This document shows, one piece after another, positions 51,533-60,388 of a DNA stretch of 64,000 nucleotides. The first letter of the stretch is position 1; every line of letters begins with the position of its first letter. The stretch is from Candidatus Thorarchaeota archaeon (GTDB lineage: Archaea; Asgardarchaeota; Thorarchaeia; Thorarchaeales; Thorarchaeaceae). Below the pieces are notes generated by a model. The model did not search any database, was not told the origin of the DNA, and worked only from the letters and a program-made list of their open reading frames with translations. The translations under genes were made by a program, and so were the position numbers. The DNA lies in contig JAIZWL010000001.1 in the NCBI GenBank assembly GCA_021498125.1, positions 1,040,099 to 1,104,098 on the forward strand, in the 5' to 3' direction.

Positions 51533-53113
51533 TCAAATGCTGTTGTATCCCTTCTTGATCAGTGTATCGACCAGTTGGTCTGCCTCACTTGGATAGTCTT
51601 GGTTGTAGTGCGCGCCCCTACTCTCTCTTCTCATTCGAGCATGTCGTACGATCAGCTCTGCAACTGTGGCAATGTTTCTCAGTTCAACTAAATCTGGTGT
51701 TATCTTGAAGTCCCAGTAGAACTGCTCGATCTCTCGTCTGATGAAGTCAATTCGATTTCGTGCGCGAATCAAACGTTTGCGTGATCTGACAATTCCCACA
51801 TAGTTGGTCATAATCCGCCGAATCTCGTCCCATGTATGTGAGATGATCACAAGTTCATCGGGATCGGTTGCCGCACCGGGATCCCAAGGACTGATCTCGT
51901 TCGAACGGATTGGTGACTTGAGTCGCTCAATGGCGGCAATTGCAGCATTATGTCCGACAACTACACCTTCCAGAAGTGAGTTGCTTGCCAATCGGTTAGC
52001 TCCATGAAATCCTGTGCATGCGGTCTCGCCGATGGCAAAGAGTCCCTTAACATCTGTATGACCATTAATATCAGTGTATATTCCGCCGCAGCAATAATGA
52101 GCTCCGGGAACGACGGGGATGGGCTCTTTTGTGATGTCTATCCCAACATTCTTGCAGGTCTCGTAGATTGCAGGGAAGCGATCCTTTACCCATTCTGGAT
52201 CTTTGAACGAGATATCGAGATAGACGCTATCTGCTCCGGTCCTCTTTAATTCCGCATCAATGGCTCGGGCGACTATATCACGCGGGGCGAGCTCTGCCTT
52301 TGGATGATACTGAGGCATGAATCGTTCTCCATCTTTCCCTATGAGTATGGCTCCTTCGCCTCGTAATGCCTCAGAGATCAAAAACGAGTGTAGCTTGTGA
52401 TGATAGAGGAGAGTCGGATGGAACTGGATGAACTCCATATTTGCAATGGTCGCTCCGACGCGATATGCCATTGCAATTCCGTCGCCTGTAGCATTCTTTG
52501 GATTGCTTGTATAGAGAAAGACCTTTCCGACTCCACCTGTTGCAAGGACTATTGCTCTGGCTGCAAAGCGTTTGACCTCTCCTGAGTCTCTCACTAGTAC
52601 ATAGGCACCAAGTACCTCATTGTTTTTGGCCACAAGATTCACAGCAAGGTGATTCTCAAAGATGTGAATGTTACCATTCTCGCGTACAGCCTGTGCAAGT
52701 GCCTCCTCGATGTTTCTGCCTGTATGATCTTTGACGTGGAGCACACGCCTGTGGCTATGTCCTCCCTCTAGACCCAGATCATATACGGAGCCGTCCGATG
52801 TACAAAATTCCACTCCCAAGTCCACAAGGTCCTTTATTCGGTCAGGGGCCTCTGTGACGATCTGCTCAACAACGTTTCTATGGCAGAGGCCACAGCCAAC
52901 TCGCATCGTGTCCTCAATATGTGCATCGAACGAGTCGTCTTCTGATACTACGGCTGCAATCCCTCCCTGTGCAAGTCTCGTTGCGGAATCTGTCAGATTG
53001 CGTTTAGTGACAATATTGACACTTCCAAACTCGGCCGCTTTGAGAGCAAAGGTCAGGCCTGCTATTCCACTGCCAAACACAAGGAAGTCTGATTCCTCAA
53101 TTCCGTCGATCAT
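51533..53113 (-). CDS. nadB: L-aspartate oxidase
   Basis: A 526-residue flavoprotein that makes iminoaspartate from aspartate in NAD synthesis. Motifs: FAD-binding DFLVFGSGIAGLTFALKAAE, TDSATRLAQGGIAAVVSEDDS, GGHSHRRVLHVKDHTGR, EFIQFHPTLLYHH and GANRLASNSLLEGVVVG, and a helical C-terminus. All features of NadB rather than succinate dehydrogenase are present. No nadA or nadC is adjacent. The start ATG at 53113 is preceded by other Mets downstream, without strong competing site. Confidence 0.95.
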   Translation of the reverse strand: MIDGIEESDFLVFGSGIAGLTFALKAAEFGSVNIVTKRNLTDSATRLAQGGIAAVVSEDDSFDAHIEDTMRVGCGLCHRNVVEQIVTEAPDRIKDLVDLGVEFCTSDGSVYDLGLEGGHSHRRVLHVKDHTGRNIEEALAQAVRENGNIHIFENHLAVNLVAKNNEVLGAYVLVRDSGEVKRFAARAIVLATGGVGKVFLYTSNPKNATGDGIAMAYRVGATIANMEFIQFHPTLLYHHKLHSFLISEALRGEGAILIGKDGERFMPQYHPKAELAPRDIVARAIDAELKRTGADSVYLDISFKDPEWVKDRFPAIYETCKNVGIDITKEPIPVVPGAHYCCGGIYTDINGHTDVKGLFAIGETACTGFHGANRLASNSLLEGVVVGHNAAIAAIERLKSPIRSNEISPWDPGAATDPDELVIISHTWDEIRRIMTNYVGIVRSRKRLIRARNRIDFIRREIEQFYWDFKITPDLVELRNIATVAELIVRHARMRRESRGAHYNQDYPSEADQLVDTLIKKGYNSI

Positions 53114-53218
53114 ATGTTGCCCCTCGGCACTTCATGAACATTCGTTCTGGCTTGACGCTATCAATACCAAAAGAGATAATCATACTGTTGTACTCTCTCT
53201 CAATTGGTTGGGATTCTC

Positions 53219-53917
53219 GTGTCACCATGTGAAGAATGTAAGCGTTATGGTACTGCTAAAAAAGGAGATACAATGTATAAATGTGCGTTGTGTGGACGTG
53301 AGCGCTGTCAACGCCATACAGTTTGGGTTCCAGCTCACGAGTTTGAGGCGCATGATGCCAAGACCGAGCAGGCCCGCAGCTTTCTCAGAGGTGAGCCCAT
53401 TGGTGGGTGGATTCCTTTCTGTGGAGACCTGCTGCATACACCTCGTGGAGTCACGATCCGACTAGGAGAGGATCGTACAAATGGCAATATTGTGGCGAGT
53501 GTCCCCTTTAGTGAACGGCATCCGGGCTATAAGATGTTCCGAATGTGGGAGGTTGGCGTAGTCGAGAATGGAATCGAGTATCGTTGGCCTCAGGAACGGT
53601 ATCGTGTCTCCTGTAGTCTTGCTGGATTGATGACGATTGCAGTCATGTTCTATCACTCAGATCTTGAGGCTCCAGTCTCCACAGCCAAGATCTATAGCCA
53701 GATCATCTCCAGCTCCAAGGTCAACCCCAATATCTTTCGTCGGCCCTCTCGTGAGGAATTTTTCAAGCAGTTTGGTACTGAGATGTTGCTTGCTGACCTG
53801 TTGGAATATATCTGTTCGAGATGTATGGTTGCGGTCTGTCTGAATCGTCAGGCTGAATTTTTCGACAAAAAACTATTTAATACGATTTTACGCCACCCCT
53901 GGAAACTCTCTCCCTAA
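53219..53917 (+). CDS. Zinc-finger hypothetical protein
   Basis: About 232 residues (GTG at 53219; TTG 53204 would add five). The N-terminus has SPCEECKRYG and YKCALCGRERCQRHTVW, a C-x2-C ... C-x2-C-x3-C-x2-H pattern that can bind one or two zinc ions. The rest is soluble and not recognised, with SCSLAGLMTIAVMFYH and a helical end containing cysteines (YICSRC). It faces nadB across a 105 bp gap. Function unknown; the zinc site suggests nucleic acid or protein binding. Confidence 0.72.
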   Translation: MSPCEECKRYGTAKKGDTMYKCALCGRERCQRHTVWVPAHEFEAHDAKTEQARSFLRGEPIGGWIPFCGDLLHTPRGVTIRLGEDRTNGNIVASVPFSERHPGYKMFRMWEVGVVENGIEYRWPQERYRVSCSLAGLMTIAVMFYHSDLEAPVSTAKIYSQIISSSKVNPNIFRRPSREEFFKQFGTEMLLADLLEYICSRCMVAVCLNRQAEFFDKKLFNTILRHPWKLSP

Positions 53918-54020
53918 ATAATTCCAAGAAACTATCGTGCAAAGACCATGATTTTGCAGATTTAGGCAAGATTAAAATGGTTATTTTGCCGATTATCAAT
54001 TACGCAAGGGGACTAGCGCA

Positions 54021-54959
54021 TTGAACATCGAAGGCGTTGTAATATTCGAATCAAAATCAGGGATTCCATTGTTCTCCAAGATGCCCGGAAACACTGACCC
54101 TTCCCTATTTGCAAGTTTTATCACAGCAGCAAGACACTTCTCTACCGAGCTCTCTCTTGGGGGCCTCTCTTCTTTTGCGACTGATGAGAAAGTCATATTC
54201 ATGTCGCAGGGGAAACGTACAGTCACTGTGCTGATCACTCCCAAGAGCCAAGAATTTCAGGAAACACTCGAATTTGCTTCAGAGATTGGGACCGTCTTTG
54301 AGTCAACTTATGATATTCCTGAACGTCCACAGCCGCACGAGTACACAAGTTTCCAACCAACAATCGAAGAGATGTTGCGTCGTGTCAAGGATCCATTCCT
54401 GAGGCGTGTGGCTCGTTTTGCCCATAACGAGTACGGTGGAGAGATTTCAACAAAGGCTCGGCTGACTAAGCAGAATGGTGAGATTGGTATCATTGACATA
54501 ATGGTCAATCACGTTCGTTCAAAAGACGAGTCTGATATCCGCGACTTCGGAGAATTGGCCATTCAGAATCTCGCTCAAGACTACACTTTTATCAAGGCTA
54601 TTGATGCTATTGCAAGTCGTGGTGAGGTCATAGATTTTCTTGACAGTGTTGATCATTATGGGATTCGTGTCATCAAGCATGATGACGCAAAATTCCTTCC
54701 ATACTTTCCTGAGCGTGCCGTAGTCGTTGCAAGGGACTTTGCAGAGGATGTTATGGACTTTATCAATCGTTTTCCGACTGATGAGCAAGGACCGTATATT
54801 GACGGTTCCCGTGTCATCTCGGGGATCAAACTACGTGGTTCCCGTCGAGACATAAAATGTCACATCGAGTTGTGGAAATGGAAGGATAATGGCTATCCTG
54901 TACGATTTGTTCCTCCTTCCGAACAAAATGAATCGGTGGCATCCGAGATTCATTTATGA
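54021..54959 (+). CDS. Protein with longin/Roadblock-like N-terminal domain
   Basis: A 312-residue protein from a TTG at 54021, with AAGGGGA eight bases upstream. Residues 1-75 (IEGVVIFESKSGIPLFSK, a long helix, then FATDEKVIFMSQGKRTVTVLI) match the strand-helix-strand pattern of longin/Roadblock domains, as also seen at 35718. The middle and end (residues 120-300) are mixed; no motif recognised. The gene converges on the 54950 gene and overlaps it by ten bases. Such longin-like proteins are part of the eukaryotic-signature set of Asgard archaea; the assignment is by pattern. Confidence 0.68.
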   Translation: MNIEGVVIFESKSGIPLFSKMPGNTDPSLFASFITAARHFSTELSLGGLSSFATDEKVIFMSQGKRTVTVLITPKSQEFQETLEFASEIGTVFESTYDIPERPQPHEYTSFQPTIEEMLRRVKDPFLRRVARFAHNEYGGEISTKARLTKQNGEIGIIDIMVNHVRSKDESDIRDFGELAIQNLAQDYTFIKAIDAIASRGEVIDFLDSVDHYGIRVIKHDDAKFLPYFPERAVVVARDFAEDVMDFINRFPTDEQGPYIDGSRVISGIKLRGSRRDIKCHIELWKWKDNGYPVRFVPPSEQNESVASEIHL

Positions 54960-57310
54960 TATGTGACAATTACATTGTCTGAGAGAGGAATGATTCGCAA
55001 ATATGATGAGATAGGGCTCTCGATCCGTTCTATGAGGCTTCCTCCATACACCTTGTATGTATTGATCGCACGATAGTTTGTGACATGAATCTGTAGTTCC
55101 TGAGGAAGGTCCTCCATCTGAATGTCGATCTGATACTGATTTGCCGAGGTGCCAAGTGAAATATCCAGTTTGCCTACTGATGTGGGAATCCCAAGGGCCG
55201 ATAATTCCTTTGCCGAGAGGAACCAATCCTCTGGGATTCCTCCCAATACTACTAGATTTTCATTCTCTTCCTTTGCCAGCATCAGTCTGATCAGTAATAG
55301 ACTCTCTATCGCGCTCCTGATCATTGAGCCTCTCTCCAACTGCGGAATTCCCTCATCTCCCACCTTATCGGGGAGAGTATGATATGTGGATGCGGTCTTT
55401 ACTACGTAAGAGAGTAGGGTCTCAATCGAATCGCTGTCATGATGAAGAGAATACAGCTGGGCCAATTGAAGTGTCAGGTAGATTGCCCGCTCCTCTTCAC
55501 GTTCTGGGTTTTTCAGAAGCCCCTTCTTCATGAGCGACGTTCTCATGGTCAAGGCGCACTCGTCAATAACATGGTCGGGAATGCAATCTCTCATGGATAA
55601 TATTACAATGTCAAATATATTCAGTATATGCTTGATCCTCTCCTTCTTATCTTGGATTCGGAGAAGGTCAAATCCGCGACTCCATTTTTTCTCTACATAT
55701 TCCGAATATCGTTCGCATAGATTGTAGACTTCTTCTGCTTGACTCCGTTCGCCCATTGCGTCCAAGGCATCGACAAGTTCCCAGCCTATGAGCAAGAGCC
55801 ACTTCATTGCAACAAGTTGTTCCATTGATTCCTCCTCAGGTATAGCTCCCTGTGCAACTTCCTGCATTGGCATTTCATGCTCACTTGTGATTGGTTCGCT
55901 ATTCTCGGGGTCAGCGAATCCCTCTAATGGACTCGGGCTTGTTGTTGCGATTAGGCTACTTGGAATCTCGGTGGTCACTTGTTGTCTTGTATGCTCAGCA
56001 GTATCAGCAAGCAGTTTGTCTTTGATCGTCATACTGAGATTTTCGACGAATCTCCGTATGGTTGAATAGTATTCTGAGCTGTGATTGTATTTTCCCAACT
56101 GCAAAATACTCAAGGCCAATGGAAATACATGGTTCCGTTCGTTCTTCTTGATGGCATCGAGCACTCTGTCGATCAACGGGATTGCGAGCGTCTGTGCAAG
56201 GTCAACAGCGCCAATCTGGCATAAAGCAAGTAACACTCGTGCTCTCTCACCCTCTCTCAAGTCAGAATCCCCTCCAAGGGCATATCTGGCCTGAATGGCA
56301 AGGGTCGCCTTTGACATCTTGAAGATTCCGTCAAGTTGTGTATCCGGAAAGGTCACAGAAATTGTGTCGTTCATGAACTCGAACCAATTCCCAATGCTCT
56401 CATAACGAATCTCACTGTCCTTTCGAAATGAGTATGTATCATCCTCACGTATCTGATTTAAGGGCTGAACGAAGAAAATAGTCGCTGTCTGTGCCGGGCA
56501 AAGATTGAGGTCGAATCGTAACACGGCTGTCGCAAGACCTCTAGCGGTATGGAATTGCGTGTCCCAGCGCTGGAACATTGAGATTGCATCAACAAGGAGA
56601 TTGGGATTGTCTGTTGTAGTCATGATGATCGCAGTAGGTTTTTTGTCGCTCTCAAGTGCGAGCGTTCCATTTGCATACAATCGGTTTGTCTGTTCATCAT
56701 ATACTAAATCTATGAGTGGTTCCACTCCCAAGACCGACATCGGTCGTACGACAGCAAAGAATGTGAGTCTGGTGTCTGAGAGCGATTTGTTTCTGATCTC
56801 TATCTCATTGTAGATGGCCTCATGACCATTCTCTTGAACATGGTAGATGTGCCTACAAAATTCAACGGCACCTATATGGTGCGACCATGTATAGAGTTGA
56901 TCCTCCTCTGCCGTCAATTCTAGGCGATTGTTCATGTCTAATGCCGGGAAAATGATCTTATCCCTATCATGGATCCAAAATTCAAGAGAGCCACATTCTG
57001 GGTTTGCCCGCACAAGACCTGCCTCGTCAGTTAGCCCGGCATATCTCCCTCCGACACCCCCGATCAATGCACAATTACAGTGCTGGCTGTTGAGTAGTGG
57101 CTTGTCCTTTTGCCCCTTATGCTTCTTGAGAGTGTTGAATGCCCACCGTGGCATCATCCAGTCCTGTGCAGAACCATAGACCTCCTGATTAAGTAGGAAT
57201 CGTATCATCTCAATATGGGTCTTCAGATCGACTCCCTCGGGATCAGGTATCTCAAGTCTATGGCCACGTGCCACATTCTTCATTCTTTCTACATATTGTG
57301 TTGTGACCAT
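54950..57310 (-). CDS. Glycosidase-fold-like large protein (GH15/GH65-like layout)
   Basis: A 786-residue protein. Residues to about 320 look like a beta-sandwich (many short strands, e.g. GGVGGRYAGLTDEAG, GSLEFWIHDRDKIIF), and the following ~400 residues are helical with paired helices, the layout of GH15/GH65-type glucoamylases and phosphorylases. No catalytic pair could be fixed by eye, and a low-complexity acidic stretch (about 450-500) interrupts the helical part, so it may not be active. No signal peptide. It overlaps the convergent gene by ten bases. Confidence 0.6.
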   Translation of the reverse strand: MVTTQYVERMKNVARGHRLEIPDPEGVDLKTHIEMIRFLLNQEVYGSAQDWMMPRWAFNTLKKHKGQKDKPLLNSQHCNCALIGGVGGRYAGLTDEAGLVRANPECGSLEFWIHDRDKIIFPALDMNNRLELTAEEDQLYTWSHHIGAVEFCRHIYHVQENGHEAIYNEIEIRNKSLSDTRLTFFAVVRPMSVLGVEPLIDLVYDEQTNRLYANGTLALESDKKPTAIIMTTTDNPNLLVDAISMFQRWDTQFHTARGLATAVLRFDLNLCPAQTATIFFVQPLNQIREDDTYSFRKDSEIRYESIGNWFEFMNDTISVTFPDTQLDGIFKMSKATLAIQARYALGGDSDLREGERARVLLALCQIGAVDLAQTLAIPLIDRVLDAIKKNERNHVFPLALSILQLGKYNHSSEYYSTIRRFVENLSMTIKDKLLADTAEHTRQQVTTEIPSSLIATTSPSPLEGFADPENSEPITSEHEMPMQEVAQGAIPEEESMEQLVAMKWLLLIGWELVDALDAMGERSQAEEVYNLCERYSEYVEKKWSRGFDLLRIQDKKERIKHILNIFDIVILSMRDCIPDHVIDECALTMRTSLMKKGLLKNPEREEERAIYLTLQLAQLYSLHHDSDSIETLLSYVVKTASTYHTLPDKVGDEGIPQLERGSMIRSAIESLLLIRLMLAKEENENLVVLGGIPEDWFLSAKELSALGIPTSVGKLDISLGTSANQYQIDIQMEDLPQELQIHVTNYRAINTYKVYGGSLIERIESPISSYLRIIPLSDNVIVTYHK

Positions 57311-57507
57311 AGAATCCGGCTCCTTCTTAGCTATCTGATGTGTTCAATAATGAAGTTATTTATGATTGCTGGATGAATGGTATTTATTTCGAGTCGGAAG
57401 TATTTCGTTCTGAAAAGCCTTAATAGCAAAGGCAAGAACCATGAGTTAGAAATTCCGAAATGTAATATACACCATCACGCATTTTGAATCATTATGAGGA
57501 GTGAATC

Positions 57508-58698
57508 ATGGCTGAATACTTCATGAAGCCGTCGCGTCGCGTGACAAACATGGTCGCAAAGGAGCTTCGACTCATTGTCAAAGATAGAGTGGCCCTCTTC
57601 TTGATCTTTCTACTTCCAGCAGCATTGATCGGTATGCTCTGGTGGGTTTCGGATCAGAATGTTGCGATGGGTAATATGGGCTCAATGTCCAGCGATGGTT
57701 CTGGTACCAACACAATGCTAGTGAATGATACGACTGATTTGGACTCCGGGTTGGTGCTAGGGATCATCGATAGAGATACAACTCGGACCTATGATGGTCC
57801 TGACTTGTCTGAGAATTTTACAGGTTATTTGGATATGCTAGTGGATGTGCTACGGCCTTACAATAATACCGATGATGCCGTAAAAGATCTGTACGAAGGT
57901 GATATTAACGGGTTCGTTGTCATTCCTGATGGGTTCGAGGCGAATCTCACAATTAATGAACCCACTTATGTCGAAGTACATATCGATGCCACCGCCCTGA
58001 CCGAGCAGAGTCAAGTCATGGGTATTGTTCAGGCTGCGACGGTTTACTTTCGATCATCAAAGATGTGGATACGTTCTGAAGTCTTTCCGAGTATGTCGAT
58101 TGAATTTGCTCCTGATGCTGACTTTGTCGAGAGCACCTTTGGTGGATTCATTGTCGTATTCTCGTCCTATCTTGGTATTGCAATGACCTCAGCGCAGTCC
58201 ATTGTAGGTGATGCTCCCCTCAGGCGGATGCTCCTCACGCCGACGAACCGTCTGGAGATCGTTGTGGCCAAGTCCATTGCCTACGTTATCATAGGCTTCT
58301 TTCAATCATTATTATTGATCACACTCTGGGTCATCGCATTTGATTTGAATCTTAATACGGGTTTTCTCACTCTGGTGATCATTATGAGCCTGACCTCTCT
58401 CACAGGCTCTGCAACGGGGATTCTTATCTCTTCAATTGCATCCAGTCGACTGCAAGCAAATCAGATGTTCCTGTTTGTACTCTTTGGAACCCTGATCCTC
58501 TCCGGGTTCTTCATAGACGTTGGGGCAGTCGATGAGGTGCTTCCTCTTAATCAAGGATTACGACTTCTGATTGATACTGCATTCAAGGGACTCGATCTGT
58601 TTCAAGTTACCAGTCGTGTTATCCGTCTTGTAGGTTTCTCCGTAATCGCCATGCTCTTGGCCACGTTTGTGTATTCGAAGAAACCGACACTTGGATAG
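57508..58698 (+). CDS. ABC-2 type permease with large external loop
   Basis: A 396-residue permease: a first membrane helix near 25-50 (VALFLIFLLPAALIGMLWWV), a ~175-residue external region with Asn/Ser/Asp-rich sequence and N-glycosylation-type sites, then five helices (about 215-395) with the family signature region PLRRMLLTPTNRLEIVVAKS. This is the NatB/YhgE-like half of an ABC exporter. The ATPase starts in the base after the stop. GAGGAGTGAATC precedes the ATG. Confidence 0.87.
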   Translation: MAEYFMKPSRRVTNMVAKELRLIVKDRVALFLIFLLPAALIGMLWWVSDQNVAMGNMGSMSSDGSGTNTMLVNDTTDLDSGLVLGIIDRDTTRTYDGPDLSENFTGYLDMLVDVLRPYNNTDDAVKDLYEGDINGFVVIPDGFEANLTINEPTYVEVHIDATALTEQSQVMGIVQAATVYFRSSKMWIRSEVFPSMSIEFAPDADFVESTFGGFIVVFSSYLGIAMTSAQSIVGDAPLRRMLLTPTNRLEIVVAKSIAYVIIGFFQSLLLITLWVIAFDLNLNTGFLTLVIIMSLTSLTGSATGILISSIASSRLQANQMFLFVLFGTLILSGFFIDVGAVDEVLPLNQGLRLLIDTAFKGLDLFQVTSRVIRLVGFSVIAMLLATFVYSKKPTLG

Positions 58699-60384
58699 AT
58701 GGTGATGTACATGGTTGTTCCACGTGATGATGACTCAACAGCACGCCCCTCCTTTGTGGAGGAGGCTTATTTCTCAGGAGCCCGAATTGGTAATGCCATT
58801 GACTGGGTCACTGATAGGCGAGATCGTGAGATCCACTGTGAGATCGAGGGGATACTGACCACTACGCGGGAAAAGGTCCGGTTTCGAGGGCGATTGCTTC
58901 GTGCACGAAAAGGAATGTTGTCACGGCAGATCGTTGTCTTGTTAGAAGAAGACCTGCGAAAACGTAAGCGTGGCGAGCTTGACAAGGTTCTTACTGTGGG
59001 TAGTAATACCACTACTTCTCAGGATGTTGCAGCGACACAGATTACTCTTCAGAACTATTTGAAACGCGATATGGTCGGTGACCTCTATTTCAATGGGACT
59101 GAGTTACAACAGGCTGCAAAAGAGGTCCAGAAGATTCTCAAGGCTCACAAAGTGACCTGTACCGTATGGGGCAAACGTGCCTCAGACAAGACTCCTATAA
59201 TGATTGATGGCATTCTTGTGGGAAGTTCGGTTGGGCCTGCACCAGTACTGCCTGAAGGCACTCTTGAGGTCCGGGTGGAGCCTGAAGGTTCGGTTGGAGA
59301 CCCCAAGATCTATCTTGTGGCACAACCACAATTTCTCTTTGGTCCACGTTCCGATCCCGACCTTACCATACTTGCACGAAAAGTGTATGTTCGCCCCTTT
59401 GCTTGGATCGAGGCTCCTGCCTACAGGAACGTCCTTGAGGCACGAAATCTCACTGTCACGATCAAGAGCGGGAAGAAGCTCATTGAGAATGTGACCTTCT
59501 CGATCAAGGAAGGTGAGATGCTGGCTATTATCGGTGAGAGTGGTGCGGGCAAGTCTACTACGGTCAAGGCACTGATAGGTGATATTCCAAGTACTGGTGT
59601 GGCACGAATTGCTGGGATCGACTCGCGGAATGCTCAGAAGGTCCGTTATTTCTTTGGGTACTGCCCTCAGGATCTCAGCTATATGTATGAGACCTTCACC
59701 CCTCTTGAAAATATCATTGCGTTCGGTAAGCAATACGATATTCCCGAATATCAGCTCATCCGTGACGGAAAACAACTTCTTCGCGACTTTGGAATTCTGG
59801 AGAAGGCAAACGATCAGACCCATGAATTGAGCGGTGGGCAACAGCGAAGGGTCTCGATCGCAATCGCTCTGGTGCATCGTCCTAAGGTTCTCCTCATGGA
59901 TGAGCCCACGAGCGGACTTGACCCAGATAACCGGAATGAACTCTGGCACTTTCTCGATTATATTAATAAAGAATATGGCACCTCTATGGTCGTCATCACT
60001 CACTATCCCGTTGAGGCAGAATTCTGTGACAAGGTCGCTGTCTTTCTCCGCGGAAAGAGTCTTGTGGCCCTTGGAAAACCCGCGACGCTCAAGGCATCAA
60101 TGCCAAACAGAGGGTTTGCAGTTGGTATCGTTCTTGAAGAGGTCGATCCGCGTGCCAGAAAAATCTTGGAGAAGGTCAAGGGTGTTCAGTTCGTTCTTCA
60201 AAGAGGTGAGCTTCTAAAAGTGTTTACCGAAGAACCACTCGAAACTATGGCCGAGCGAAGTCTTGCTGCTCTTGAAGAACAAGGCATCCCTGTTAAGATT
60301 GTAAAGACCCGATCAGTAGCAGACATGGTTGACTACTACATTGCCATTACTCGTGGTCTGATCTCAGGAATCATCGAGAAGTGA
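58699..60384 (+). CDS. ABC transporter ATP-binding protein with long N-terminal extension
   Basis: A 561-residue protein in which the ABC ATPase begins near residue 250: Walker A GESGAGKSTTVKAL, Q-loop FGYCPQDLSYM, signature HELSGGQQRRVSIAI, Walker B VLLMDEPTSGLD, H-loop VVITHYPVEA. The first ~245 residues are an unrecognised domain of strands and helices (with a run such as FRGRLLRARKGMLSRQIVVL) that is not part of usual ATPases. It follows the permease stop without a gap and is followed 4 bp later by the subtilase-like gene. The N-terminal domain could bind the substrate or partner. Confidence 0.9.
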   Translation: MVMYMVVPRDDDSTARPSFVEEAYFSGARIGNAIDWVTDRRDREIHCEIEGILTTTREKVRFRGRLLRARKGMLSRQIVVLLEEDLRKRKRGELDKVLTVGSNTTTSQDVAATQITLQNYLKRDMVGDLYFNGTELQQAAKEVQKILKAHKVTCTVWGKRASDKTPIMIDGILVGSSVGPAPVLPEGTLEVRVEPEGSVGDPKIYLVAQPQFLFGPRSDPDLTILARKVYVRPFAWIEAPAYRNVLEARNLTVTIKSGKKLIENVTFSIKEGEMLAIIGESGAGKSTTVKALIGDIPSTGVARIAGIDSRNAQKVRYFFGYCPQDLSYMYETFTPLENIIAFGKQYDIPEYQLIRDGKQLLRDFGILEKANDQTHELSGGQQRRVSIAIALVHRPKVLLMDEPTSGLDPDNRNELWHFLDYINKEYGTSMVVITHYPVEAEFCDKVAVFLRGKSLVALGKPATLKASMPNRGFAVGIVLEEVDPRARKILEKVKGVQFVLQRGELLKVFTEEPLETMAERSLAALEEQGIPVKIVKTRSVADMVDYYIAITRGLISGIIEK

Positions 60385-60388
60385 TAAC

